From assembly GCF_030285365.1 (NCBI RefSeq), contig NZ_JASVDS010000002.1:496001-560000 (forward strand): a stretch of 64,000 nucleotides of DNA, given 5' to 3'. The translations under genes and the position numbers were made by a program. The DNA is from Roseateles subflavus. GTDB lineage: Bacteria > Pseudomonadota > Gammaproteobacteria > Burkholderiales > Burkholderiaceae_C. A model generated the notes under the pieces. It worked only from the letters and a program-made list of their open reading frames with translations. It did no database searches and had not been told where the DNA came from. Below, in pieces: positions 32,125 to 41,266 of the stretch (its first letter is position 1; each line of letters begins with the position of its first letter).

Positions 32125-33954
32125 TCAGGCAAAGAGGCCATGCAGGTACCAGTGGATGGCGTCATCCGCGGGAGGGCGCTCGGGCGCCGACGGGAAGACC
32201 GCCACACCAGCCGCTGCATCGGCCACTGCACCTCCCGCCACACCAGCGGCTGCATCGGCCACTGCACCAGCCACTGCACCAGCCGCCGCGCGAGGGGGGC
32301 GTGTGCCTGTGGGGAGGGCCCTGGCGGGTGCCGCGGTTTGCCCTGGCGAAGGTCCCTTCGAGAGGCTCGCATCCGCCCGGGTGGGCGCGCCGGCGGGGCG
32401 CCCGGGGGCTGCCGCGGCCCCCGCTGCTGCTTCCGTCCTCGCCATCGTCCTGGTCAGCGCCGGCCCCCCGGGCTGCGGCGCCAGGGCCAGGGTCCCCCGG
32501 GCGCGGAAGATCCACAGCAGCTGCCCCTGCGGATTGCGGGCCAGGTAGTAGTCCCGCTGGACCTGGGGCGGCTGGGCGCCCGGGACCGAGGGCAAGGCCT
32601 GCCCCGGCCACCCCCACCACCCGCCTTCGACCCGTTGCGGCCCGAGCAGCAGCTGCAGCTCGCCCTGGTAGATCGGGCGCTCCTGGGCCGAGCCCGCGCT
32701 GCTGCGGCTCATCACCAGGCGCAGGGGCGGCTCCAGCAGCCAGCTGGGCTGGGGGCCGGCCCAGGCGATCTCGGGAGGCGGCGTGCGTGCCGTGCCGGAG
32801 GCCGGCGCGGACCAGGGGCCCAGCGTCTGCATGGCCTCAGGGCGGGCATCGGCCTGCGGGCGGGACTGGCAGACGCGGGCCGGCCCCAGGCGCACGGCGC
32901 AACGCTCCAGCAGCAGGCCGAGCGGCTCCCGCGCGGGTGTGCGGGCGTGCTCATCCAGGCGCAGGTCGGCGTTGGGCGGGCGCAGGGGCTCGATGTGGTC
33001 GACGGCCACCCGCAGTTCGGCCACGGGCGCGGGCAGGGACAGCTGGGCCAGGTGTTCGCGCAGGAGGCCCTGCAGATGCTCGACGCTGCGGGTGAGCTCG
33101 GCGCTGCGCAGGAGCAGCTCGCCGCCGGGCGGGCAGTCGCGGGCCCGCATGGCGTCGTGCTGCCAGCCCAGGCGCAGGCTGCTGAGGCCGGCGTGGTGGC
33201 CGCTGAGCCAGGCGCAGGCGCTGCGCAGCAGGTGCTCGGCATGCGGCATGAGGGCGAGCGCGTCGTCCAGGCGCCAGGGCAGCTCCAGCCGGGCCTCGAA
33301 GCGCTCGGGCAGGCGGACCCACTCGTGGGCCTGCTGCACCTCGCCATAGGCCCGGTCCAGGGCCAGCAGCAGCCCGGCCCCGAAGCGTCGGGCCAGGCCG
33401 GCCCGCGGCAGGCGGCGGACATCCCCCAGGCGGCGGCACCCCAGGCGCGCCAGCATGGCGGACTCGGCCTGCACGGCCGTGAGACAGGGCAGGGGCAGGG
33501 CGTCCAGCAGGGGCGCAAGGGCCCGGGTCAGACCGTTGAGCCGGCCGCCGCGCAGCAGCGCCAGGGCGGCGAGGCTGTTCGGGGCCCAGGCCATGGCGGG
33601 AGTGTCGGCCGGCAGCAGGCCCTGGGCGCGCCCCTCGCGCTGGATGCGCTCATGCAGCGCCCGCAGGCCGCCGAACAGGCGCAGGCAGCTGGACAGCTCC
33701 AGCAGCACGGCCTCCTCCAGCAGGCAGACGCGCGGGCTGAACTGCAGGGCCCACCAGGCGAGCTGCTGCTGCGGGCTGGGCTGGCCCCGCCCGGCGTCGG
33801 GGGGGATCCCGGCAGGCCGGAGCGCCAGCCAGTGAGGAGCGGCCGCCGTGCCGGGCGCCGGCCGCGGCCGGGCGCCATGCGGCCGGGGCGCCAGGCCGGG
33901 GCCAATGCCGGGGGCCACCGGTGCCGCCGTGGGGCTCTGATCCTGCGAGCTCAT
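32125..33954 (-). CDS. imuB: Y-family polymerase-like protein ImuB
   Basis: A 609-residue, probably non-catalytic Y-family protein that bridges DnaE2 and the sliding clamp. It has the palm/finger-like region (LLELSSCLRLFGGLRALHER) without the paired catalytic acids, the HhH-like region (LARLGCRRLGDVRRLPRAGL) and the long C-terminal part (PIYQGELQLLLGPQRVEGGW). After about residue 530 comes a low-complexity Ala-rich linker with a 12-residue tandem repeat, then a short end. imuA ends 1 bp before its ATG. Confidence 0.93.
   Translation of the reverse strand: MSSQDQSPTAAPVAPGIGPGLAPRPHGARPRPAPGTAAAPHWLALRPAGIPPDAGRGQPSPQQQLAWWALQFSPRVCLLEEAVLLELSSCLRLFGGLRALHERIQREGRAQGLLPADTPAMAWAPNSLAALALLRGGRLNGLTRALAPLLDALPLPCLTAVQAESAMLARLGCRRLGDVRRLPRAGLARRFGAGLLLALDRAYGEVQQAHEWVRLPERFEARLELPWRLDDALALMPHAEHLLRSACAWLSGHHAGLSSLRLGWQHDAMRARDCPPGGELLLRSAELTRSVEHLQGLLREHLAQLSLPAPVAELRVAVDHIEPLRPPNADLRLDEHARTPAREPLGLLLERCAVRLGPARVCQSRPQADARPEAMQTLGPWSAPASGTARTPPPEIAWAGPQPSWLLEPPLRLVMSRSSAGSAQERPIYQGELQLLLGPQRVEGGWWGWPGQALPSVPGAQPPQVQRDYYLARNPQGQLLWIFRARGTLALAPQPGGPALTRTMARTEAAAGAAAAPGRPAGAPTRADASLSKGPSPGQTAAPARALPTGTRPPRAAAGAVAGAVADAAAGVAGGAVADAAAGVAVFPSAPERPPADDAIHWYLHGLFA
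32201..32272. repeat. 36-bp tandem repeat inside imuB
   Basis: Two nearly identical 36-bp units start at 32201 and 32237 (GCCACACCAGCSGCTGCATC and following bases) with a partial third copy. They encode 12-residue Ala/Val/Asp/Gly repeats in the ImuB C-terminal linker. The frame is kept. Confidence 0.85.
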
Positions 33955-33955
33955 G

Positions 33956-34849
33956 TCAGCCCACCTCGGACGCGGCGCGGTGCAGGGGCGAGGGCACCAC
34001 GGCCGGCGATGCCGGCGCGGGGGCCGGGCGCTGCGCCGGTGCGACGCCCTGACGCAGCCGGCCGGGCAGGCAGTGCTGCAGGGCCGGGGGCAGGCTGTGC
34101 AGCAGCAGGGGCTCGAGCATGGCGGGGCCGCGCCGCTTGAGCAGCAGCACCTCCAGGAGGCCCGGGGCGAGGCCGCGGGTGGCGGCCGGTTGGCTCAGGC
34201 GCAGGCGCAGGGGGGCGGCCGAGGACTGCGAGGCCGCGAGGTCCGGACGCATCAGGAAGACGGGCGCCGGTGAGTTCAGGGCCGCGGCCTGCAGCCGCCG
34301 GATCTGCTCCGGCCGCGCGCCGTCCAGCCACGCCAGCACCGCGCCCGCCGCCTGGGACTTGATGGCCTGCTCCGCGACCCACAAGGCCTGGTGCAGGGAC
34401 GGGTTCGGCGGCGCGTGCTGCGCCTGCCGGGCGACCCGGGGCGCGCCGGAGGGCCTGCCTGCGCCGGGCGTGTCAGGCTGGATGCAGACCCAGTGTGCGG
34501 CCCCGAGGCCCAGGTCCTGCAGGCCCGGGCCGTGCGGGATGAAGGGCGGGGCGATCAGCAGGACCGGCGGCGCCGGCCGCGCAACCTGCCCGGGCGTGCC
34601 GCAGAACAGCTGGCGCAGGCCCGGCGCCAGCAGCCGCCATTCCGCGTGCTGGCCCGGCGGCTGCAGGATCTCGCAAAGGGACTGGCAGGGCCAGCCGCCC
34701 CCGGGCAGCTCGGCGTCCAGTGCGGCAAAGCCGCTGCCGAGCGTGCGCGCCTGGCTGCGCCCGAGGCTGCCGGCCTGCCACAGCCGGCCCTCCCGCAGCA
34801 GCGGGTGGTCGAGCAAGGCAGCGCGAGAGGCGGACGGGGCGGCAGGCAT
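33956..34849 (-). CDS. imuA: SOS mutagenesis protein ImuA
   Basis: A 297-residue RecA-like, SulA-related protein needed with ImuB for DnaE2-dependent mutagenesis. It shows RTLGSGFAALDAELPGGGWP near residue 30 (the core-RecA-type start), LLIAPPFIPHGPGLQDLGL, and a C-terminal LEVLLLKRRG segment as in betaproteobacterial ImuA. The ATG at 34849 is chosen because upstream codons lie over the promoter and LexA box. First gene of imuA-imuB-dnaE2. Confidence 0.92.
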   Translation of the reverse strand: MPAAPSASRAALLDHPLLREGRLWQAGSLGRSQARTLGSGFAALDAELPGGGWPCQSLCEILQPPGQHAEWRLLAPGLRQLFCGTPGQVARPAPPVLLIAPPFIPHGPGLQDLGLGAAHWVCIQPDTPGAGRPSGAPRVARQAQHAPPNPSLHQALWVAEQAIKSQAAGAVLAWLDGARPEQIRRLQAAALNSPAPVFLMRPDLAASQSSAAPLRLRLSQPAATRGLAPGLLEVLLLKRRGPAMLEPLLLHSLPPALQHCLPGRLRQGVAPAQRPAPAPASPAVVPSPLHRAASEVG

Positions 34850-34868
34850 GACGCGAAACAGAAAAACA

Positions 34869-34884
34869 CTGTATGAAAATACAG
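34869..34884. promoter_or_regulatory. LexA (SOS) box of the imuA operon
   Basis: CTGTATGAAAATACAG matches the CTGT-N8-ACAG LexA consensus and lies 20 bp upstream of the imuA ATG. It overlaps the downstream end of the -10 element, so bound LexA would block initiation. lexA itself is not in the window. Confidence 0.92.
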
Positions 34885-34910
34885 TATAGAAGCTGCAGCA
34901 AGGATGTCCA
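34883..34910 (-). promoter_or_regulatory. Sigma70-type promoter of imuA-imuB-dnaE2
   Basis: Read on the minus strand, TGGACA (34905-34910) and TATACT (34883-34888) are separated by 16 bp. Each differs from consensus at one position. The LexA box overlaps the -10. Confidence 0.8.
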
Positions 34911-35058
34911 GAGGCAGGCCTTCTGTACGCAAGGCGTACCGTTGAGCGCCAAACCCCCATGAATTTGGGGGGTGCTCCTTCTGGGTTGCCCGCCGGGCGG
35001 CCAGCGGGCTTGCATAATCAGGGAAAACCCGAAAAGGGTCTGAGGGGGGACTGATGCC

Positions 35059-35196
35059 ATGACTCAGCAAGGATTTCTGCGTGTCCAATGCCGCTCCTGC
35101 CAGTGCCGCCCTCCGGACGGCTGTGCCCATTCCTGCGCCCATCGGCGCGCTCCGGGGGGCGCCTGCCTGCACGCCGGTCTCCCGAGGGATGCCTGA
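35059..35196 (+). CDS. Cys-rich 45-residue small ORF overlapping the GNAT gene
   Basis: ATG at 35059 reads MTQQGFLRVQCRSCQCRPPD and then GCAHSCAHRR and a short end. Cysteines are spaced C-x2-C-x-C-x7-C-x3-C with a further one near the end. The stop lies 8 bp inside the GNAT start, so it could be a leader peptide that couples or attenuates GNAT translation, or a metal-binding microprotein. No family is recognised. It may be chance in GC-rich DNA. Confidence 0.35.
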   Translation: MTQQGFLRVQCRSCQCRPPDGCAHSCAHRRAPGGACLHAGLPRDA

Positions 35197-35824
35197 CGTG
35201 CTGCCCCCGCTGCCGGGCCTGCCACCCAGTCCCCAGGCCCTGGGGCCGGCCGAGCGCCTGACCGAACGGCTGTGGCTGCGCGCCCCTCGGGAGCAGGACC
35301 TCGCCGCCCTCCACGAGTTCCACGCCGACCCGGCGACCCACCGCTACAACCCCGCCGGCTGCCTGCATGCGCTCTCCGACATGCAGGCCGAGCTGGACCG
35401 CTGGCTGCTGCACTGGCAGCACCACGGCTTCGGCTACTGGCTGGTCTGCCGGCGGGATCAGCCGGAGCAGGTGCTGGGGGTGGGTGGCGTCATGCGCAAG
35501 CGCATCGACGACCGCCAGGCCATGAACCTGCACTTCCGCTTCCATCCGCAGGCCTGGGGGCAGGGCTATGCCGCCGAGACCGCCTGCGCCGCGCTGGCCC
35601 TGGCCTTCGAGCAGCTGCACGAGGCCGAGGTGCTGTCCGTGGTGCGGCCGGCCAACCAGCCCGCCCGCCGGACCCTGGAGCGCGCCGGGCTGCGCCTGAT
35701 CGGCGCCTGGGGGGATGTGCCCGGGCAGGCCGCCAGCCTGATCTACGAGATGAACGAGGCCTGCTACCTGGAGCAGCGCGAGGCCGGCGCCTGCTGCCGG
35801 ATGCCGGAGCGCGCCGGGCGCTGA
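35189..35824 (+). CDS. GNAT family N-acetyltransferase (RimJ/RimL-like)
   Basis: An acetyl-CoA-dependent transferase of 211 residues. Typical RimJ/L signatures are RLWLRAPREQDLAALHEFHA, the acetyl-CoA loop FHPQAWGQGYAAETACAALA (Q/RxxGxG/A type) and VVRPANQPARRTLERAGLRL. The acceptor is unknown. The ATG at 35189 lies inside the end of the Cys-rich small ORF. A methyltransferase gene follows 61 bp downstream on the same strand. Confidence 0.88.
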   Translation: MPDVLPPLPGLPPSPQALGPAERLTERLWLRAPREQDLAALHEFHADPATHRYNPAGCLHALSDMQAELDRWLLHWQHHGFGYWLVCRRDQPEQVLGVGGVMRKRIDDRQAMNLHFRFHPQAWGQGYAAETACAALALAFEQLHEAEVLSVVRPANQPARRTLERAGLRLIGAWGDVPGQAASLIYEMNEACYLEQREAGACCRMPERAGR

Positions 35825-35885
35825 GAGCCGCCGACGGGCCGCCATCGAACAAGAGCCCACATCAGCCAATGAGAGGGAGTCCCCG

Positions 35886-36536
35886 ATGAGTCATGCCTCG
35901 GCCGAAATGCAGGCCTACTACGCCGCCCGTGCGCCGTACTACGACGCCGTCTACCTGAAGCCCGAGCGCGCCGCGGACATCGCCTTCCTGCGCACGCATC
36001 TGGCGGAGCGCCTGGCGGGGCGGGACCTGCTGGAGGTGGCCTGCGGCACCGGCTTCTGGACGCAGGAGCTGGCCCCGGCGGCGCGCCGCCTGGTGGCCAC
36101 GGACTACACCGCCGAGCCGCTCGCCTTCGCGCGCCTGCGCCCGGGGGTGGAGGCGGTGCGCTTCGAGCAGGCGGATGCCTACGCGCTGCCCGCGAGCCTG
36201 GGCAGCTTCGATGCGGCCTTCGCGGGGCTGTGGTTCTCTCACGTGCCCGTCGAGGCCCGCGAGGCCTTCGTCGCCTCGCTCCATGCCCGACTGCGCCCCG
36301 GGGCACGGGTGCTCTGGATCGACAACCACGAGCGCCAGTGCGAGGACTTCCCCATCGCCGAGACCGATGCGCAGGGCAACACCTGGCAGCACCGGCCGCT
36401 GCGCGACGGCAGCGTCCATCGCGTGCTCAAGAACTTCCCCGACGAGGCCATGCTGCAGGCACTCATGGCCGGCCGGGCGCAGCGCGCGCACTACCGGCGG
36501 CTCGACAACTTCTGGCTCTTCGAGTACGAGCTGTAG
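35886..36536 (+). CDS. Class I SAM-dependent methyltransferase
   Basis: 216 residues with the SAM-binding motif I DLLEVACGTGFWTQELAP (near residue 43) and the post-motif acidic strand LVATDYTAEPLAFA. The FDAAFAGLWFSHVP motif and a C-terminal strand ending NFWLFEYEL complete the fold. The N-terminal YYAARAPYYDAVYLKPERA is common to small-molecule methyltransferases. A GAGAGGGAG ribosome site precedes the ATG. Substrate unknown. It may be co-transcribed with the GNAT gene. Confidence 0.9.
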   Translation: MSHASAEMQAYYAARAPYYDAVYLKPERAADIAFLRTHLAERLAGRDLLEVACGTGFWTQELAPAARRLVATDYTAEPLAFARLRPGVEAVRFEQADAYALPASLGSFDAAFAGLWFSHVPVEAREAFVASLHARLRPGARVLWIDNHERQCEDFPIAETDAQGNTWQHRPLRDGSVHRVLKNFPDEAMLQALMAGRAQRAHYRRLDNFWLFEYEL

Positions 36537-36546
36537 GCGCGGCGCC

Positions 36547-37323
36547 TCAGGGCCGGTAGCGGCGCAGCCCGTCGAGGTCCAGCACGCGCAGGCCGCCGTA
36601 GTCCACCGCGATCAGCTGGTGCTCCTGCAGGTGCTTGAGCGCCTCGTTGACCCGCTGGCGCGAGAGCCCCACGAGCCGCGCCAGCTCCTGCTGCGTGATG
36701 CGCAGCATGCCGCCCACGCCGGGGTAGAGCAGGGGGTTGAAGAGCGCGGCGAGGTTGCGCGCCACGCGCAGGTCCGGATCGGAGATGCGGTCGATCTCGC
36801 GCGCCGCGATGAACTGCCCCAGTCGCTCGTTGAGCTGGTTCAGCACGAAGCGGTTGAACGCGAGGCTGGTCTCGAGCAGCGTGTGAAAGGTCTCGATGGG
36901 CAGGCCCGCCACCGTGCTCTTGCGCAGGGCCTGGATGTTGTAGCGGTAGACCTCGCGCTTGAGCAGCGTGCCCTCGCCGAACCAGCCACCGGGCGGAACG
37001 CCGGTGAAGGTGATGGACTGCGCGGCGGCGTCGTCGTTGCTCATCTTCAGCAGGCCGTCGACCACGCCGAACCAGAAGTTCGCCGGCTTGCCGATGCGGC
37101 ACACGCGCTCGCCCACCTCCGCCTCGCCGATCTGCAGCTGCGCGATGGCGAGCTGGCGGTGCTCGTCGTCCAGCACCTGCAGCCACGGAATGGCGGCGAG
37201 CTCGCCGGCACTCGCCGGGCGGGCGCGCTGGCGGAGGGTCAGGTGTTGCGGGAGGATGGCCGGCGGGGGCAGGTCGTGCAGGGGACTGGTTCGCATGGTC
37301 CCGTATTCATCGCCGCTGCGCAT
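36547..37323 (-). CDS. Crp/Fnr-family transcriptional regulator
   Basis: A 258-residue regulator with a cyclic-nucleotide-binding-type beta barrel (GEAEVGERVCRIGKPANFWF, PGGWFGEGTLLKREVYRYNI) and a long dimer helix. The C-terminal HTH_Crp motif is LARLVGLSRQRVNEALKHLQ. No N-terminal cysteines typical of the Fnr iron-sulfur cluster are present. The ATG at 37296 is an alternative start. It is divergent from the acyl-CoA synthetase/Liv operon and likely controls it through the dyad at 37389-37404. Confidence 0.9.
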   Translation of the reverse strand: MRSGDEYGTMRTSPLHDLPPPAILPQHLTLRQRARPASAGELAAIPWLQVLDDEHRQLAIAQLQIGEAEVGERVCRIGKPANFWFGVVDGLLKMSNDDAAAQSITFTGVPPGGWFGEGTLLKREVYRYNIQALRKSTVAGLPIETFHTLLETSLAFNRFVLNQLNERLGQFIAAREIDRISDPDLRVARNLAALFNPLLYPGVGGMLRITQQELARLVGLSRQRVNEALKHLQEHQLIAVDYGGLRVLDLDGLRRYRP

Positions 37324-37330
37324 GACAGGA

Positions 37331-37352
37331 GCCTGACGCGAGCGTGTCAGGC
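37331..37352. promoter_or_regulatory. Inverted repeat close to the regulator start
   Basis: GCCTGAC-N8-GTCAGGC is perfect in both 7-bp arms and lies 8 bp upstream of the Crp/Fnr ATG. It may be a second operator, or a leader hairpin on the regulator mRNA. Confidence 0.45.
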
Positions 37353-37388
37353 CCCCCCGGGAAAACGCCGGGGCTGATTTGCCTCAAA

Positions 37389-37404
37389 TGTCGTTGCAGC
37401 GACA
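37389..37404. promoter_or_regulatory. Likely Crp/Fnr-type operator
   Basis: TGTCG-TTGCAG-CGACA has the 5-6-5 architecture of Crp/Fnr-family sites (TGTGA-N6-TCACA). It sits in the spacer between the divergent regulator and the acyl-CoA synthetase operon, 90 bp upstream of the synthetase GTG. An adjacent ATTTG-CCT-CAAAT dyad lies a few bases to the left. Confidence 0.6.
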
Positions 37405-37493
37405 ACACGACGTCAAAGCAAAGGTCTAGCATTGCTGCCAACAAAGTCGGGCGGACGCCATCCAGGCGACGACCCGAATACCAGGAGACAACG

Positions 37494-39452
<1,959 letters not shown>

Positions 39453-39487
39453 ACCCTGCCTGGCGCCTCGCCACGAAAGCAATTCGC

Positions 39488-40294
39488 ATGAGCACGAGCA
39501 GCAGCAAGAAGATCGGCGACGTGATCCTGGAGGTGAAGAACATCTCCCTGGCCTTCGGCGGGGTGAAGGCCCTGACCGACATCAGCTTCAACGTCCGCGA
39601 GCACGAGATCCGTTCCATCATCGGCCCCAACGGCGCAGGCAAGAGCTCCATGCTCAACTGCATCAACGGGGTCTACCACCCGACGCAGGGGCAGATCAGC
39701 TTCAAGGGGCAGACCTTCCGGCACATGAACTCGCGCCAGGTGGCGGAGATGGGCGTCGCCCGCACCTTCCAGAACCTCGCGCTCTTCAAGGGCATGAGCG
39801 TGCTGGACAACATCATGGCCGGCCGCACCCTGCACATGAAGAGCAACCTCTTCCAGCAGGCCTTCCGCAACCCCTTCGGCTTCAGCAAGGCGGAGGCGGA
39901 GGAGGTGGCGCAGCGCGAGAAGGTCGAGCGCATCATCGACTTCCTCGAGATCCAGCCCTTCCGCAAGACACCCGTCGGACGCCTGCCCTACGGCCTGCAG
40001 AAGCGCGTGGACCTGGGTCGCGCCCTGGCGATGGAGCCGCAGGTGCTGCTGCTGGACGAGCCCATGGCCGGCATGAACGTCGAGGAGAAGCAGGACATGT
40101 GCCGCTTCATCCTGGACGTGAACGACGAGTTCGGCACGACCATCGTGCTGATCGAGCACGACATGGGCGTGGTGATGGACATCTCCGACCGCGTGGTGGT
40201 GCTGGACTACGGCAAGAAGATCGGGGACGGCATCCCCGATGAAGTCCGCGCCAACGAAGACGTCATTCGCGCCTATCTGGGCACCTCGCACTGA
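39488..40294 (+). CDS. Liv-type ABC transporter ATPase (LivG-like)
   Basis: 268 residues with Walker A GPNGAGKSSM, a LivG-like ABC signature region RLPYGLQKRVDLGRALAMEP and Walker B VLLLDEPMAGMN. The H-loop is IEHDMGVVMDISDRVVVLDY. The signature reads YGLQKR in place of LSGGQ, which is usual in this subfamily. It powers uptake with the permeases and the second ATPase of the operon. It starts 35 bp after the synthetase gene. Confidence 0.92.
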   Translation: MSTSSSKKIGDVILEVKNISLAFGGVKALTDISFNVREHEIRSIIGPNGAGKSSMLNCINGVYHPTQGQISFKGQTFRHMNSRQVAEMGVARTFQNLALFKGMSVLDNIMAGRTLHMKSNLFQQAFRNPFGFSKAEAEEVAQREKVERIIDFLEIQPFRKTPVGRLPYGLQKRVDLGRALAMEPQVLLLDEPMAGMNVEEKQDMCRFILDVNDEFGTTIVLIEHDMGVVMDISDRVVVLDYGKKIGDGIPDEVRANEDVIRAYLGTSH

Positions 40295-40306
40295 AGGACT
40301 GAAGCG

Positions 40307-41236
40307 ATGGGATTCCTCATTGAAACCGTGTTCGGCGGCCTGATGACAGGCATGCTGTACTCCCTGATCGCCCTGGGCTTCGTGCTGATCTTCAAGGCCT
40401 CGGGGGTCTTCAACTTCGCGCAAGGTGCCATGGTGCTGTTCGCGGCCCTGGCCATGGCGCGCTTCTCGGAGTGGATCCCGAAGTGGCTGGGCTTCGACAA
40501 CCCCGTGCTGGCCAATGTGCTGGCCTTCGCCGCGGCCTGCGCGGTGATGGTGGCGGTGGCCTGGGCCATCGAGCGCTTTGTGCTGGGCAAGCTGGTGAAC
40601 CAGGAGGGCATCACGCTCTTGATGGCCACGCTGGGCATCACCTACTTCCTCGAGGGCCTCGGGCAGACGCTGTTCGGCTCGGACATCTACAAGATCGACA
40701 TCGGGCTGCCCAAGGATCCGCTGTTCCTCTTCGAGCAGACCTTCGAGGGCGGCGTGCTGGTCAACAAGGAGGACCTGGTGGCCGCGCTGATCGCGGCGGG
40801 CCTCGTGGCGCTGCTGGCGCTCTTCTTCCAGAAGACGGCCACCGGCCGCGCGCTGCGTGCGGTGGCGGATGACCACCAGGCGGCGCAGTCCATCGGCATC
40901 CCGCTGTCGCGCATCTGGATCATCGTGTGGAGTGTGGCGGGCTTCGTCGCGCTGGTGGCCGGCATCATCTGGGGCTCCAAGCTGGGCGTGCAGTTCTCGC
41001 TCTCGCTCGTGGCGCTGAAGGCGCTGCCGGTGGTGATCCTCGGGGGCCTGACCTCGGTGCCGGGCGCCATCATCGGCGGCCTGCTGATCGGCGTGGGCGA
41101 GAAGGTCTCGGAGGTCTACCTCGGACCGCTGCTGGGCGGCGGCATCGAGATCTGGTTCGCCTATGTGCTGGCCCTCGTCTTCCTGCTGGTGCGGCCGCAG
41201 GGCCTCTTCGGCGAGAAGATCATCGACCGCGTCTGA
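40307..41236 (+). CDS. Liv-type ABC transporter permease (LivH-like)
   Basis: 309 residues with about eight membrane segments. Typical LivH text includes GLMTGMLYSLIALGFVLIFK, GVFNFAQGAMVLFAA, RAVADDHQAAQSIGIPLSRI (the cytoplasmic coupling loop) and VVILGGLTSVPGAIIGGLLI. It pairs with the LivM-like permease downstream. Spacing from the ATPase gene is 12 bp. Confidence 0.93.
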   Translation: MGFLIETVFGGLMTGMLYSLIALGFVLIFKASGVFNFAQGAMVLFAALAMARFSEWIPKWLGFDNPVLANVLAFAAACAVMVAVAWAIERFVLGKLVNQEGITLLMATLGITYFLEGLGQTLFGSDIYKIDIGLPKDPLFLFEQTFEGGVLVNKEDLVAALIAAGLVALLALFFQKTATGRALRAVADDHQAAQSIGIPLSRIWIIVWSVAGFVALVAGIIWGSKLGVQFSLSLVALKALPVVILGGLTSVPGAIIGGLLIGVGEKVSEVYLGPLLGGGIEIWFAYVLALVFLLVRPQGLFGEKIIDRV

Positions 41237-41266
41237 GCGACAAGAACAAGAAAGCAGGAGACCCCC

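Noticed and set aside
32201-32272. 36-bp repeat considered as a CRISPR repeat
   Set aside because: It is tandem without spacers and lies in frame inside imuB.
28309-34140. A very long open frame on the plus strand across the dnaE2/imuB/imuA region
   Set aside because: It is antisense to three clear genes, has Gly/Ala/Gln/Arg/His-rich composition without domains, and is the usual by-product of high-GC codon bias.
37236-37249. Copy of the dispersed motif in the Crp/Fnr gene considered as the regulator's own binding site
   Set aside because: It is not a dyad and the same motif is found in unrelated genes.
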